Shown: positions 12,955 through 26,727 of the stretch, piece after piece | Position numbering within the stretch: position 1 is the stretch's first letter | Layout: every line of letters starts with the position of its first letter | Assembly: GCF_009870125.1 (NCBI RefSeq) | Contig: NC_046679.1 | Location: forward strand, 23,498,001 to 23,562,000 | Source: Drosophila pseudoobscura | Taxonomy: Eukaryota > Arthropoda > Insecta > Diptera > Drosophilidae | DNA: 64,000 bases | Reading direction: 5' to 3' | Made by a program: the position numbers and the translations under genes | Notes under the pieces: generated by a model | What the model saw: only the letters and a program-made list of their open reading frames with translations | Databases searched by the model: none | Told to the model about the DNA's origin: nothing

Positions 12955-13752
12955 ATATATTTGTTGATGGTATTATTGCCTGTTGTATGATGGTAGGACA
13001 CTCTATAACATTGGCCAGTTCTGTACTATAAATGTGCTGTAAATCTTGTACAATTCCTTTTGTATTAACGTATTTTAAAATTGTCCGTTTGCTGTTTTTG
13101 TATACCATACTTTATACTGTACTGTATTCATACATATATCCATTGTATTGAGCGCCCTATACAGCACTCTATGAGCAATATACACAAGATTGGAGATTCC
13201 TTGTTGTTTTTTAAAAATGAATCCAGCCGAGAGTTTGTTTAATTTGAAATTCTATTACCATATAGATCAGACTATAAATCAATGCTAGCGTTGTCTATTA
13301 CTTAGTTTCGTATTACGTTTATCGTATGTACTAAATATATATATAAACTATATATAAATAGGATCGGTAATTATGCATAAAATTAAATTTACTAACTGTG
13401 TATATTGTTCACACAGGAATACATCATTTATACATATATAATTAAAACACGATGAATTAAAACCAAAAATAATAACCATGAGGAATAAAGTAAAACAGAA
13501 TCAATTCGGGGAATTCGGGACCGAAGCCAGCTTTCCCCCGACTTGTTCAGTCAAAATCTTTAGGTGAACCCATTTAGTTCTGACTATGTAATACATACCT
13601 AATCGTTTGCTTATTTTAAAAACGATGAACCGGCCAATTGCCTGCCAAAGTTTGAGCGAAGAAATCAAAGATCACAAATCAACAAATTACTTTAAATTTA
13701 AACGCTAATCAGTTTGCTGAACCCCGGAGTACCACATTCCGTAGTATACTTT
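12955..13752. other. Convergent 3' UTR region, Gcc185 and DCAF12
   Basis: About 800 bp between two converging genes, AT-rich, with short TATATA runs near 13,330-13,360. AATAAA at 13484-13489 is a possible distal poly(A) signal for Gcc185. No coding exon is seen. Confidence 0.55.
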
Positions 13753-15343
<1,591 letters not shown>

Positions 15344-15594
15344 CTTGTGGGCGTTTTACTTCGTCCAAATTAAGCGTTTCCTCTATAAATTGATTCTGTT
15401 CTCCATTGTCCAAACAAAAATGGTGGTGCGTAAAATAGGGCTGCAAAACAATCGGTGGCACTATCGATAGTATATTGCTGCAGCAGCAACACAGATATTT
15501 ACTCTATCGATGCATGCCCTAACTATCGTTTATAGAGATGGACATCCATCAGCTGTTTGAGTTTTCACAAACAAACATTTTATTGTAAATAAAA
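15344..15594. promoter_or_regulatory. Bidirectional promoter with DRE-like sites
   Basis: Only 251 bp separate the start codons of DCAF12 (minus) and Spt3 (plus). A perfect TATCGATA, the DRE bound by DREF and overlapped by BEAF-32 sites, lies at 15462-15469. A second, TATCGATG, lies near 15504-15511, and a third partial CTATCG is near 15523. No TATA box is apparent. DRE-driven divergent promoters are typical of fly housekeeping genes. Confidence 0.65.
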
Positions 15595-16755
15595 ATGAAT
15601 CACAATACAAAACGTGTAATGCGACAGAATTCGGTATGCATTTTAACCAACGACTTGGCCTCGTCGCCGGTGATGCTAGCACCCACACCGCCCTCGGCCC
15701 CCACCACCCCCCAGCTGCAGACCGTAGAGGACATTAAACCGATTCATGTTCAACGCCAGGTCATCCTGCTGCAGAGCGGAAACATAGCTCAGACCCCGGC
15801 TCCGCCACACGGTGCTGCGCCGCAACATGCTAATATGGCCGCACCCAGTGCCGTCAATGCCAACAGTGTGGGAAACCCTCCGGTACAAGACGATGCTCCC
15901 GTCTCGCTGCTCACGGAGATTGCCGACATAATGCGCAGCTTTGGCGACAGCGATCAGCCGCGCACTGCCAGCGTTAAGCTGGTGGAACAGATCCTCCAGC
16001 AGCAGCTGAGGGGCATCTTCAACGAGGCGTCTCTGGTGGCCATGCGCCGCAAACAGAATCCGTGTCCCTCGCAGGCCGACTTTGAGTTTCTCATGCGCAA
16101 TCATCTGGTAAAGATTGCCCGCATGCGGAAGCACCTCAAGGATATGCGTATACTAAAGCGATTCCTCAGCATTAGGACGGGGAGGCAGGACTTTATGGAC
16201 GACCTGGAGCAGCAGGAGGAGGATGAGGAACTGGCCATCGAAGTGCACGAGCTACACGATGAGGACCGCATGCGGCGCCTGTTCCGAGCCGACCGCATCT
16301 CTCAGATCCTCACCGGCCAGCAGTACCTGGAGTTCAACGAGGCCCGCAAGACTTCCTTCTACTGCCGCCACGGCGAGAAGATAAAGAACAAGTTCCGACG
16401 CTTCCTGGACCTGCCCGCTGATCTGCGCATCCCCACGCCCACCATGAACATCCTGGCGTATTTGGCTCACGAAACTATTGCCGCAATTGTCGATTACTCG
16501 ATTCTTACACGCCTGAACTCGGACAATCGAGCCACTGAGCCGTACAGTCGGGTGACCTCGGCCGGCGGCAGTCCTGCCATGATGCATGTGTGTCCCGAGG
16601 TCACACAGGGTCGAGGCATGGAGGTGGTGAAGCCCATCAGCGTCCAGGAAATACATGAGGCTATGCGTCGCTTTCGGCAGATGAGTAGTCGCAAGATTGG
16701 TCGCTATCGGAATTCCTGCGACATTGATTTTAGAAGGAGCTTTTTAGCAATTTAA
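15595..16755 (+). CDS. Spt3: Spt3, histone-fold subunit of the SAGA coactivator
   Basis: Single coding exon, 386 aa, ATG at 15595, stop at 16753-16755. SAGA uses Spt3 to deliver TBP to promoters. After a low-complexity, proline- and alanine-rich leader (about 1-100), the first histone fold spans about 103-192, from SLLTEIADIMRSFGDSDQP through FEFLMRNHLVKIARMRKHL. An acidic linker (DDLEQQEEDEELAIEVHELHD) follows. The second histone-fold-like region runs about 225-365 (RMRRLFRADRISQILTGQQY, TMNILAYLAHETIAAIVDYS, SVQEIHEAMRRF). Both folds in one chain are the mark of Spt3. Length is a little above that of yeast and human proteins because of the leader. It shares a 251-bp divergent promoter with DCAF12. 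A poly(A) signal AATAAA lies at 16850-16855. Confidence 0.93.
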   Translation: MNHNTKRVMRQNSVCILTNDLASSPVMLAPTPPSAPTTPQLQTVEDIKPIHVQRQVILLQSGNIAQTPAPPHGAAPQHANMAAPSAVNANSVGNPPVQDDAPVSLLTEIADIMRSFGDSDQPRTASVKLVEQILQQQLRGIFNEASLVAMRRKQNPCPSQADFEFLMRNHLVKIARMRKHLKDMRILKRFLSIRTGRQDFMDDLEQQEEDEELAIEVHELHDEDRMRRLFRADRISQILTGQQYLEFNEARKTSFYCRHGEKIKNKFRRFLDLPADLRIPTPTMNILAYLAHETIAAIVDYSILTRLNSDNRATEPYSRVTSAGGSPAMMHVCPEVTQGRGMEVVKPISVQEIHEAMRRFRQMSSRKIGRYRNSCDIDFRRSFLAI

Positions 16756-16849
16756 AAATTAGTATAAAAGATGAAAGGAGCAGTAATTATTGCTTCAATT
16801 TCAAAACTTTTACGCTCAATTTTATTGGAATAAGAATCTTTAAAGAATT

Positions 16850-16855
16850 AATAAA
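16850..16855 (+). terminator. Poly(A) signal of Spt3
   Basis: AATAAA lies 95 bases after the Spt3 stop codon. Confidence 0.65.
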
Positions 16856-17318
16856 AGATACTCAAGCAAAATCCCTCGAACTTCTTACGAGTTTTCATGT
16901 ACTTGTAGTTCATTCTCCTTTCACATGAGTGCTGTATGTACAATGTACATATGGCTATCCATAAATCCATATATGTAGGCTACATTTAAGCAACAATGGC
17001 GCAGAATTTCCGTGAAACTTCGCCCCTCTCCGTTAACCGTCGTGGGGAGTCGATAAATTGAAACGGTAAACGATGTTGAAACAGGCACCGACAGATAAAT
17101 AAAAGCGCAATAAAGAAATTTGCCGCACTCATACAAACACATACAGGAACACACATGAAAGAATGCCAAAAGACAGACAAAATAAAAAACAACAAAGGCA
17201 ACAAGGAGCCATGCTGCCACGATGCCGCAGGAGCAGAAAAATGCAGCAGAGAGAAGGCGTTAAGAGAAGCAGCCCGCGAGAACGCACTTAATAATCAACT
17301 TCCTATTGTGCATACAAA

Positions 17319-17342
17319 TGTGTGTGTGTGTGTGTGTGTGTG
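17319..17342. repeat. (TG)12 microsatellite
   Basis: Twelve uninterrupted TG units, followed by further GTGAG-rich sequence. Confidence 0.9.
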
Positions 17343-18313
17343 AGTGCGAGTTCGCGTGTGAGAGAGGAAGAGAGTGAGAAATGGATGAAGATCTGGCTGA
17401 CCTGACAGAGATGCCAATTTGTTTTTTGACTTCAACAATACATTCTGACCTTAACTTTTAAGTCACTAACTAATTTTAAATTCGATTTTCTTGCTAATAT
17501 TTTACTTGGCAGGGAAGATAAACTGCTTGCCAAAGAAATGGAACCAAACCTTCAGATTTCAGCAATGGACTGCTTGCAATATAGGATAATTTCCCTTTAT
17601 GTTGCACAGCTTGAACTACTAAGTATGTATCCAAGATACATTCTACAGATTCTATATACTCGCATGTATTTAAACGGGTGGATCCGGCTATAGCTACATA
17701 ATTTAGTTCATAAATCTCATATTGAACAGAACAACCCAACTCTACTGGTTCCGCTATTTGCTATCCCTTTGCCAAAGGCAGAAGCCACGATGTGTCTGGG
17801 GTAAATGGAAGAGGAGAGGAATGCGGCTGCCATTCTTCTTAGACTGCTTGAGCATCCCCCTGCTCTCACTCTGTCCTCCTCTTTGGCTAAACGCTTAATG
17901 TTGATTGCTTTCTGCTGCAACTGTAAATTCAACGGCACATTATTCTTAATCGATTGCTCATACGCTTAACGAGCAGGTCGGGGCCCCGGGGACTCTCGTT
18001 CCGACCAAGTCAAAAGGCTCCTCGATGGCCAGTTAATGAAAACAAGCTGCCTGTGACGAAATTAAGCCAAAAAACTTGTTTCTTTTTCTCTCTTATGCTC
18101 CTTGTGTTATTCTTTCCTCCCAACCTCCTCATTGACAGACTCTCTCCCGCTTAATGTTACAAAATTTGCATTTCATGCGGCTCCTCGCATTCTCCCCACC
18201 ATTCAGCCCCATCATCATCATCATGATGGTCGTCGTCCTCGTCCTTGTCCTCCTCGACGGCGTCGTCATCTCTTCGTATTGTCAAGTCACGTAGCCAATT
18301 TCCAGGCAGGCTA

Positions 18314-18930
18314 AAGTCAATATGCCCCAAACCCAGATGACAGAGTTTTCCCTCAACTGCTCTTAAAGAGGAGGAACAAATTATAGACAAAGAGTATACT
18401 AACATACGTACATATATATGAACCGTTTACCAAACGATGTCTCATTGCAAGCGGAAACTTTGAAGGTCAGATAGTTTTGGCGGGTAATAATCCTTTAAAC
18501 AATGTATTCATATGGTGAGCAGCCCTTTTATTGAATAGCTAAGCAGGGTGCGGAAGAACAGTCTCCACATTGTCCTACTCCTCAGAGTGCGTCTGCCTGA
18601 CTGCTTTTAATATTCGCCAGATGAGACATTCGCTTCGATTCAAGAAGAGGAACAAATTATAGACAAGGAATACATTATATGAACGAGGATAATCCGTTTA
18701 CCGAAGGATGTCTTATTGAAAAAGAAACTTGCCAACGGAAACTTTGAAGGTCGCTTATGCAGTTTGGTGTGGCAATAATCCTTTGAACAATGTATTCAAA
18801 TGTGTGTGCAGCAGGGAATATAGAGTGGAAAAGTACCCACATTGTGCAGCCTCCTGAGGCTTTGCCACTTTTCTTCTTTGCCTCTGAGTAAAGTCAAAAT
18901 ACCCCAAAAACCAAGATGACATTGTGGCCT
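18314..18930 (+). repeat. Diverged ~290-bp tandem duplication, just over two units
   Basis: GAGGAACAAATTATAGACAA occurs at about 18370 and again at about 18646. Both are followed by a GTTTACC.AA.GATGTCT.ATTG block, GGAAACTTTGAAGGTC, and AATAATCCTTT.AACAATGTATTCA. The unit start AAAGTCAA.AT.CCCCAAA recurs at 18314 and 18893. The units differ by many substitutions and small indels, so the duplication is old. Confidence 0.7.
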
Positions 18931-19472
18931 TCACTGTGACATATGGATATAAGAATATTCATAAAATCACAATAAAAAATGGTGTAGTTTATTTATTTGC
19001 AACAAATTTAAGAAAATGTTCCACATATTCCTCCAAGATTCCTTCTACAACTCTTCTGCGCCTCAGGCTGTCAATACGAGAATTGCAATTAGATATTTTG
19101 GAAAATCCGTCCATCTGAACTTTTTTAATTACTTTCACTTTGGCCGAAAACTTGCTGACGTCAGTCCAAGGCAATTTGTCCCAATAGAAGCAGCCACCTC
19201 TCCAAGGAGCCTTCTCCATTGACAGATGCCAAGAGCCGGACCAAACAAGGACCAAGAAAAAAGCAGAAACAAAAACAGTCTTAGAGATAGACGCATATTA
19301 CACGGCCTTTTAATTTGAAACCGACTTGAATTGTGTTGACACAAGTACTCGGGCTAAATACGTATGTACTCGAAGGTATGTGTGTACGCCGGAGCGCTGG
19401 TCTTATTCAAAATGAATGAGATTAGACGCCACCAGCAGACAGACGGACGGGGGATCCCCATTCCGCCCACTT

Positions 19473-19560
19473 TATAAGCACAGCCGGAGGCGCCCATGTT
19501 CCGTTGTCAGAGCTGGAGACGCTTTCATGGTCATGCCACTCTGTGGGAGTCTCACACGAG
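19473..19560 (+). promoter_or_regulatory. Candidate TATA promoter and short first exon
   Basis: TATAAG at 19473 is followed by an initiator-like GTCAGAG near 19506. Then comes an ATG frame (19526, MVMPLCGSLTR) that runs into a good splice donor GAG|GTGAGA at 19561. The promoter-exon-donor order is suggestive, but the TATA-initiator spacing of about 36 bases is long and no matching second exon was found. Confidence 0.25.
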
Positions 19561-21699
19561 GTGAGAACTCAAAGAAAACTCTCTTCATTTAATTAGTAAA
19601 GTGGCAAAAACAATTCAATATTGGATGAAATATCAAAATACTTGACCTACTTACCCATCGGCGATTTAATTAGCCCTAAAGGTAACAATTTACGTGCAGA
19701 ATTTTTGAACTAAATTAAGTTTTATTGGAGTGGAGCAACAGCATATACTCGTACAGTCGTGTGTTCAAACGGTAACGAAGGATTAAAAACCATCAGTAGA
19801 GTTACTTATGGTTTATGTGAAGCGTTATTAATTTATGTTTTATTTGATGCGAAAGTTTTTTTCGTAGATAGATTGATAATGACTACATATGCATAGGTCC
19901 ATCCATATAAATATGTATTCCAGCTATAAATAATAAAACATTAGCATTCAAATTGTGGATACCACAGATTATTTTATGATAGACTATATTATTTTATTTT
20001 TATTTATGATGCATTGTACTATATATGCACGCATTGAGCGAAAAGTGGCATAGTAAAATAGGGCCCAAACATATTAAAATTAAACAAGTGATTTTTAGAT
20101 ATATCACACCAAAAATATTCATTTTAAACAGGAAGTATACTTAATACTTACCACTACACTTTAATTTTAATATTTCCACTCTCTGGGAAAATATAATGCC
20201 ATCTAAGTGTAAATATTAAAATGTCAGGCCATTCACTCGGTGTATTTAATATTACCTACAAATAGAGAGCAAATGCATCACATTTACATTTGATATACAT
20301 AATATTAATAATTTAATACAATTTTCGTTAATTTCCCAAATTTTTACAAAAACGCTGTGTTTCTGTTTCCATCTTTGGATATACTACTCTTTACGATCAA
20401 ACAAATTCAAATTTCTCAAAAACTGGGAACAGTCATAGCCCAAACGGTTAACATGGGAACACATTGTGAGAACAGACATGCGCACTCCCTGATGGGAACA
20501 GCATGCAACAGTTTGCCTCTAAAAATCAAAACACAAAATCAGCGAAACTCATCCGAAATGCCGAATTGAAATAGGAATGGAAACGAAATACATACGCCCG
20601 AGAACTGTGTTGCAGATGCTGGAACATGAAACGAACCATTGCCAGTCGGGGCTGTGGGGTTACATCATCAGGCAATGAAATTAAATGAGACCGTAGGATA
20701 GGACTCGAACTGAAGACCAGGAGCAATGAGTACATGCTGTCTGTGTGATCTCATTGTGGTTTTTGTGGTAGACATGACCAATCGAAACTTTGAATAAATA
20801 TTGGAGGTGGATGCAAAGATATTAGCTGGATTAGCTAGAAATGGGCAACAAATAGATGGCTTTTTCTTCGCACAAGCCGGGGGTCCAACAACTGAAGGAC
20901 TTCACGATAATCAGATAAGGCTTAACTACCACAAATGGTAGATAATTATATGTACGAGTAAGTGCAGAAAAATCAGATAACCGCTAAATCCTTTGAAAGT
21001 TATCACAGACTTAAAACATTTGTAAATTACCTTCACTTGCACTTCAATCGTATTCACTAGCTATTCAACGGTGTTTTTAGTTACTTTATTTATTTGTCGT
21101 TTTTGAATTTTATTTGAAACAATTTTATCGATGCTTTATATCTCATTATTGATGGCTTGCGGAGAGAAAAAAATTAAGGACAAAGAACAAAACTTTTCTG
21201 CGGGCGGCACAAAACTGAGAGGAGTCGTAACCTCAAAGTTGGTTGCACTTTTGTTTGAATTTTCTTGGCTCTTTCATGCTCCTGTGGCCGCGTAAAGTTT
21301 CCTATGCCCTTTCAGAGGGTATTAGAACTTACCTTAGAAGTTTGCCACGCAAAAGAGAATTTATTTCATGTTATTTCCTGTCTTTTATATTCTTTTCCAA
21401 GGAGAAATAGATCTTACGTCTTAGTGTTCTATAGTTTTATCAAAACTAAACACAATGTCACAAAGGATATTCAAGGGTATTCAAGGTTCAACGCCTCGAA
21501 CTTCGCATATAACCTTTCTATACCGTTTTTTCCAGGATCTGTCTCTCTGTGACTTTTTATATGGGAGTGCGGATGGCGTATGAGTACCCCTTTGCCCTTC
21601 AGTGGCAGCTGCTTTAAAACTTTTGATGCTCTTCATACATATGCTACATGTGTACTTTTAAGAGCCGTCGGATGAACTTTCCCCCCGTCTAGCAGGAAA

Positions 21700-21724
21700 G
21701 GGTGGGCTTGGGCTTGGGCCTGGG
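21700..21724 (+). repeat. G-rich run, five GGG tracts
   Basis: Five GGG tracts are separated by T, CTT, CTT and CCT. This meets the usual pattern for a G-quadruplex. Confidence 0.6.
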
Positions 21725-24700
21725 CTTGGAGATGTTATATGTGGTCGGTGGGTGCCCGTGGGGCAGGGACCTGTCTGTCAAAGTTTTAATGTGTGGCTGC
21801 CTAATTTGCTGTGAAAACTGATTTGCACACAATCAAGAAGGTTGTTGAGTTTCTGTCTCTTGTCGCAACTCCCCGACTGAGGTTACGGTTGTCACTGAGG
21901 CTGATTATTAACCATCATTAAATTGTTTAATTATTCTCTATGGCTTGTTGTGCTGTGTCTTGTGGATTAATTATGTCAGTCGAATGTTTACAAAAGCCCC
22001 ATGAATTTGCATGATATCCATTTAATTAACAATTACAAAGTGAGCTCATTTAATCAATGCTCCAAATAATTAATAGAACACACAGAAGCTTCCATTGTTT
22101 TGCTCGACATTTGATGCACTTTGTAGTTTGCTGGTCAGAGTGGAAAAACCAGCGGGAATTATATGGTTTAGTATTTTGACAGTGGTTTTAGGTACATCTT
22201 TTTTTGTGGTACCCTCTTTGATGGACAATAACTGCAAATATATGCAATTTCAAGAATTCTAAAGCCTAAAATTTCTTGGTGTGGGATATCGGTCCTGGTA
22301 AAAATCTATACAGCCCTTGATATACCCTTGATTTCTGCGAGTATAGGGTATAACAAATTAACACGCCCTGCCACCTTCAAGTGTCTGACAGAAACGAAAG
22401 CAGAGCAAAGAGCAAGCTTCTCCTTCAGGTACGAAAGAGACAGCTTCAAATGGAATATTGCCAAAGCAACGCTGGGTCTGACGTTTCTTCTTTCACATTC
22501 TTTCCCACTTTCCCTCTACTTTCCTTTCCTTTCCTTCTGTTTGTCGTCGCTGCTTATTACGTTTATTTGCATTGCTTTATCCGCGGGCGCGACAAAGTAC
22601 CAAGGAGGGCTGATTGCAAATAAAGGAGCTAAAAAAGTGTAAAAAAGTAAAGTCGTTTCAAAGTGAATATTGGGATAAAATATACCATCAAATAATAGGT
22701 ACAGAAATATAACAATGGCATTTACCATATAAAAACGCATGTCGCAGAACTCAATTCCATTTGACATAGCAATTTCTACGCGACTAAAACCGCATCAAAC
22801 AATATCTGAACCACACATCTATGTGCATACTCGTAAACCCATATAAACCCATATCAATTGTTTGCTTTATATCTTGTCAAATGGCGCTTTTCCAACAGAA
22901 ACACAAACAGATAAAGCAGAGCTCAATGTTATTTAATATTCAATCAAATCTAAAATTCATATTTACCGAATGTTCCACCGATTGCCACATTATGCGCCTT
23001 GAATTGATATCTCCCACGATGGCTTACACGACTGTCCGGACCTGGATCTGCTGAATTATGCAGTCCTTGTGGTTGCTTTGCCTCTGATAAACTTGAATGA
23101 AAATTAGTTGTACAATCTGCTCCAGTCCATGCCGATGTCCACTTTAAAGCCAACACAGCTGACCCCTGAATATGTAATGAGGAAGTATTGTGTGGGCGGG
23201 TCCGAGGGTAGGAATAAATAAACGACGAGCCATCGTAAATTCCTAGACTATGGACAAGGGCCAGGGCCAGATTATTAATATTTTCCATATCGCTTTTGTG
23301 CGATTTAATACTTTGTTTGAGTTCTTCAAAAGTGAGACCCCCAGATCCACACAATACCCCCCATATAGCGCCACCAGGGCCAACTGTGGGCGAATGGGCG
23401 AGTTACAACAATGGCCGGTTGATGATTGCAGCCGGCGCAAGGGCATAAAATAAATCAACTCGAAGACTGAGTCCGAGACCGGGACCGAGCCGAGAATAAA
23501 ACTCAACGTCCACATGCAGACCACATCTTCAGTAATGAAGGGTGGACGTGAGGAAAACATATGCCCATCCTACTCCGAGTCGACGGTTCCTGTGCCAGTC
23601 TCAATCCAACAAAGAACCATCTACAGCTGGCTCCAACGCTCAAATATATGGAGGGGTACGACAAGTCGGGAGTGGCCAGCAGGCCCTCAATCCCCAGACT
23701 CCCACTAACAATGGCAGGGGTCGGTGCAGGCTGGCTTAATGAGTGTAAGCCACAAAATCAACGAGTTAAATCGAGTAAAGAATGAAGCTGGAGCATGAAA
23801 GCACTACACGGAGAGAAAGTTTTCAATATTTTAGAAATACTTCTAAAAGCTAGAGAGGAAACTCTTCAAATGCCAGCTCGAAGCTATGGTTGATATTTTA
23901 AAAAGAAAAAAAGTTCTTCTAAAATACTCTCGGCGAATACATTTCCTCAGGGAAGTTCCACATTGTTTGGCAATCTGGTAATTGGCTTAAACCACGATAA
24001 AATACGAGTGCTCTGTTCAAATATCAAAGAAATTCCTGCATTTCATACATATCCTCGAGATTCTCATAGAGCGTCGGTTAAGTGACATTGGGAGAGTGGA
24101 ATGTTGAGGCAATTAGCGACTCGGAAGGCTTATGTCTCCAAGAATGGAATAAAATTAATATAATCTGCATACTTAGGTAGAACTCAATTTCACTTCAAGA
24201 GCTCAAGAAATGTATTAGTGAGCGTAAATAATTAGTGTTGAATTCTACAATCAGTTGATTGATTTGATAAATAAATTTGTTGAGCCATCAAATGGATTGG
24301 AATGGAATTCTAATTGGATATCTGAAGAGGAGGTGCAAATATTGTAACGAAGATTAATTATTACATCAATAAGTATGAGTATTGAATTGTGTAGCGCTTG
24401 TAGAAATTGTGCAGTCAGAAATAACGAACCAAAAGGGTTGACAGAACCAGAACCAGAACCAGAAAGAGGCCTCAACTCGTTTGTGGTCTGCGGCCGGTTG
24501 ATTTACGACGACAGACTGTCATAATGTCGCATTCGCAAATTGTTAATAAAGCTGGAATGGAATTGACATTAAAGGCAGACACGCAGGAAGGCAGCAAATC
24601 AATTTGTCAATAGCAATCAATGCGTTTTTAAAGCACTAAAGCGGGAAAGGAAAGCGCTGCCAACCCGTTAAACTTTTAATTCCATTTTGGACATCGAGAC

Positions 24701-24826
24701 CGACCGACAAATAAATCAAAGTCAGCCAAGGGTCTCGCTCGGGAGCGGCAGCTGCATGAATCGAATGAATTAAAAGTACCAACAGACAGACAAACAAACA
24801 AACAGTGGGACAAACAAACATATTCG

Positions 24827-24848
24827 TATATATATATATATATATATA
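24827..24848. repeat. (TA)n microsatellite
   Basis: About eleven TA units, flanked by further TATA/CATA-rich sequence and preceded by CAAACAAACA repeats. Confidence 0.85.
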
Positions 24849-24956
24849 CATATATATGTACCTATGTACATATAGGAAAAGTTTTCAATTTCGTTACAGT
24901 TGCGGCCGTGATTTAAATGCCCCAACTGCTGCTACTGCAGAATATACGAGCTCTTT

Positions 24957-24978
24957 GGGTCTGGGTCTGGGTTCTGGG
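24957..24978 (+). repeat. G-rich run, four GGG tracts
   Basis: Four GGG tracts are separated by TCT, TCT and TTCT. This is a possible G-quadruplex. Confidence 0.6.
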
Positions 24979-25917
24979 TTCTGGCCGTCCGGGTCGACGG
25001 CTCCCCTACCAAATCCGCAAATAAATTCAATGAAATATAAAAGAAAATCACATAAATTTTTCGCTGGCATCCATAATTTGAACAATCATTTAGACATAAC
25101 ATAAATATAAATGCATTTTGTCTAAATTGTTTGCTACAATTTCGATTTGAAAGTGTGTGCATTCGATTGAAATTAAATGCAATTGTTTTTTTATGGCCAA
25201 TTCTGTGCTCTCTGACCCTTCGTCAGACTTCATACCGCCTTCACTCCTCTGCGGATGCCCTCCCAGGCGGGCGATAAACCATAGTCTATGGATTTTTAAA
25301 AATGGCTTGCATTTGAGATTAACGACATTCGCCGTATTTATAGGCAAAATGTTGATACGCTGCCAGGGACAACACTTGGCCAAGCCACTTTGGTGGGGTC
25401 ACATTGGTCGTGCACAGTGCACGAGATGTCTGATGTGTGTGTGCATCCTACAGTGGGCCATACCTGGTGAATTTTGCCTAAAAGGTTTTCAATTGAAACC
25501 TGTTTAATTTGATTCAATTATTAATACAAAACCCAAGTGAAATTTTATTGTGATTATCGAAAGAACAAATAATATGTTAGGTCCACTGTAAATCTGCTTG
25601 AATATTTATTTGTTTTTGTGTGTTTGCCGCTTGCACTCTTTTGGCTCGACTTTCTCTTCCCCGTTTGTTGGCGGCACACAAGCAAAACGAAACAAGAAAC
25701 AAGACCAAAGACCGACAAAAAAATCGACGAACAAAAAGGGAGCAAATCGGGGCGGAACGGAACACATTTCATAAATCTTCTCCCCGATTGAGCACAGCTA
25801 CGACAGTTTTCGAATTTGTTGGTGTTATTTTGCTGTGCTTTTTCCCGTTTCTCCTGCTTTATTTTTCCGCTAGTTTGAAATGCTTAGCAGCCCTCTGGAC
25901 TCTTCCTTGCCGTCCTT

Positions 25918-26535
25918 CTACCGGCAAAAATTATCTGCTTTCCATCTTATATTACGCTGCTCTTGCCTGCGATATGACGTCCTCGAGATGTTGTCCTTAT
26001 TGGACAGGTTGCAGCTGCCCGCTATACAGAGTCCACAGGGACTCCTGGAAGCGGACTCCCCAGGATAGGCACGCTTTAACGGATTACGCAGTATTGATAC
26101 TTCTGACGACGACTTCTTGCATTGCATTGTCCCCGACTGAGAACATTGCCGACAAGGCGTAGCCGGAGTTTGCCGGAAGGTAACCACTAGTATCCACACT
26201 ACGTACATCATCAGGATAAGGACAACGCACAATACTGTGGCCAGTAAAATGTAGCGAAGGATTCTGTAGGGTGCCCAAATAGGAGCTGATTCGGACGTTG
26301 ACTCCAACGACTCTTCTACCAGACGACCCACCTCCCGCCGCAGCTTGTGGCAGTCGAAGGCGGACATATAGTTGACCACGGCCTTGTAGGGCGATGGAGG
26401 CTCGTCCGGCCACCAAGCGTCCCAAAGGGCTGACTCCTCCGCATCCGGCAGCAGGCTGCTGCAGTGGGCGCACACCTCCGTCATCCAATCCTGGCACTCA
26501 CGACAGGCCAGGTCTATCTTGCATGCAGGATTCAT
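25918..26535 (-). CDS. Unrecognised small membrane protein with paired cysteines
   Basis: Single exon, 205 aa, ATG at 26535. I do not recognise the family. The N-terminus is cysteine-rich: C11-x2-C14-x7-C22-x2-C25 suggests a small zinc-binding or disulfide knot. A tryptophan-rich acidic stretch follows (LWDAWWPDEPPSPY, about 38-50). One strong hydrophobic helix spans about 94-119 (LLATVLCVVLILMMYVVWILVV). The C-terminal part is basic and again has CxxC pairs (CRQC, CGLC). It is the last of three minus-strand genes in tandem, 192 bp after its upstream neighbour, which also has one membrane segment. A poly(A) signal (TTTATT on plus, 25858-25863) lies 55 bases past the stop. Third positions are G/C-biased, which supports real coding. 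Function is unknown. Confidence 0.75.
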   Translation of the reverse strand: MNPACKIDLACRECQDWMTEVCAHCSSLLPDAEESALWDAWWPDEPPSPYKAVVNYMSAFDCHKLRREVGRLVEESLESTSESAPIWAPYRILRYILLATVLCVVLILMMYVVWILVVTFRQTPATPCRQCSQSGTMQCKKSSSEVSILRNPLKRAYPGESASRSPCGLCIAGSCNLSNKDNISRTSYRRQEQRNIRWKADNFCR

Positions 26536-26727
26536 TTTGTATATTTTATATATTTTTATTAAATACTTGTAACAGTAGTTTTATTTTTCCAAGCTTGCTT
26601 TGTTTTACAGAACGAAAGTGTAGACTGAAAGCACCACAGGAGGGTAATATTTATAATTTTGGACTTTAATCTCTTGTCAAATTTATGATGACCGTTCTAA
26701 GGAGCTTTCACTGTGTAGCATTGTGTC

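Larger units (their letters stand above)
16756..25917. other. Gene-poor intergenic region
   Basis: About 9.2 kb without a supportable gene. It holds a (TG)12 run (17319-17342), a diverged tandem repeat (18314-18930), a candidate TATA promoter with a short exon (19473-19560), G-rich runs at 21700 and 24957, and a (TA) run (24827-24848). Remnants of TATACCC/GGGTATA repeat ends lie near 21,308 and 22,318. An open minus-strand frame near 22,964-23,390 is discussed under findings. Confidence 0.6.

Noticed and set aside
22970-23520. Phospholipase A2-like motif (YGGYC, CGSGG) on the minus strand
   Set aside because: It needs a frameshift to join the two pieces, the catalytic CCxxHD box is absent, and codon bias is weak; the likeness is probably chance.
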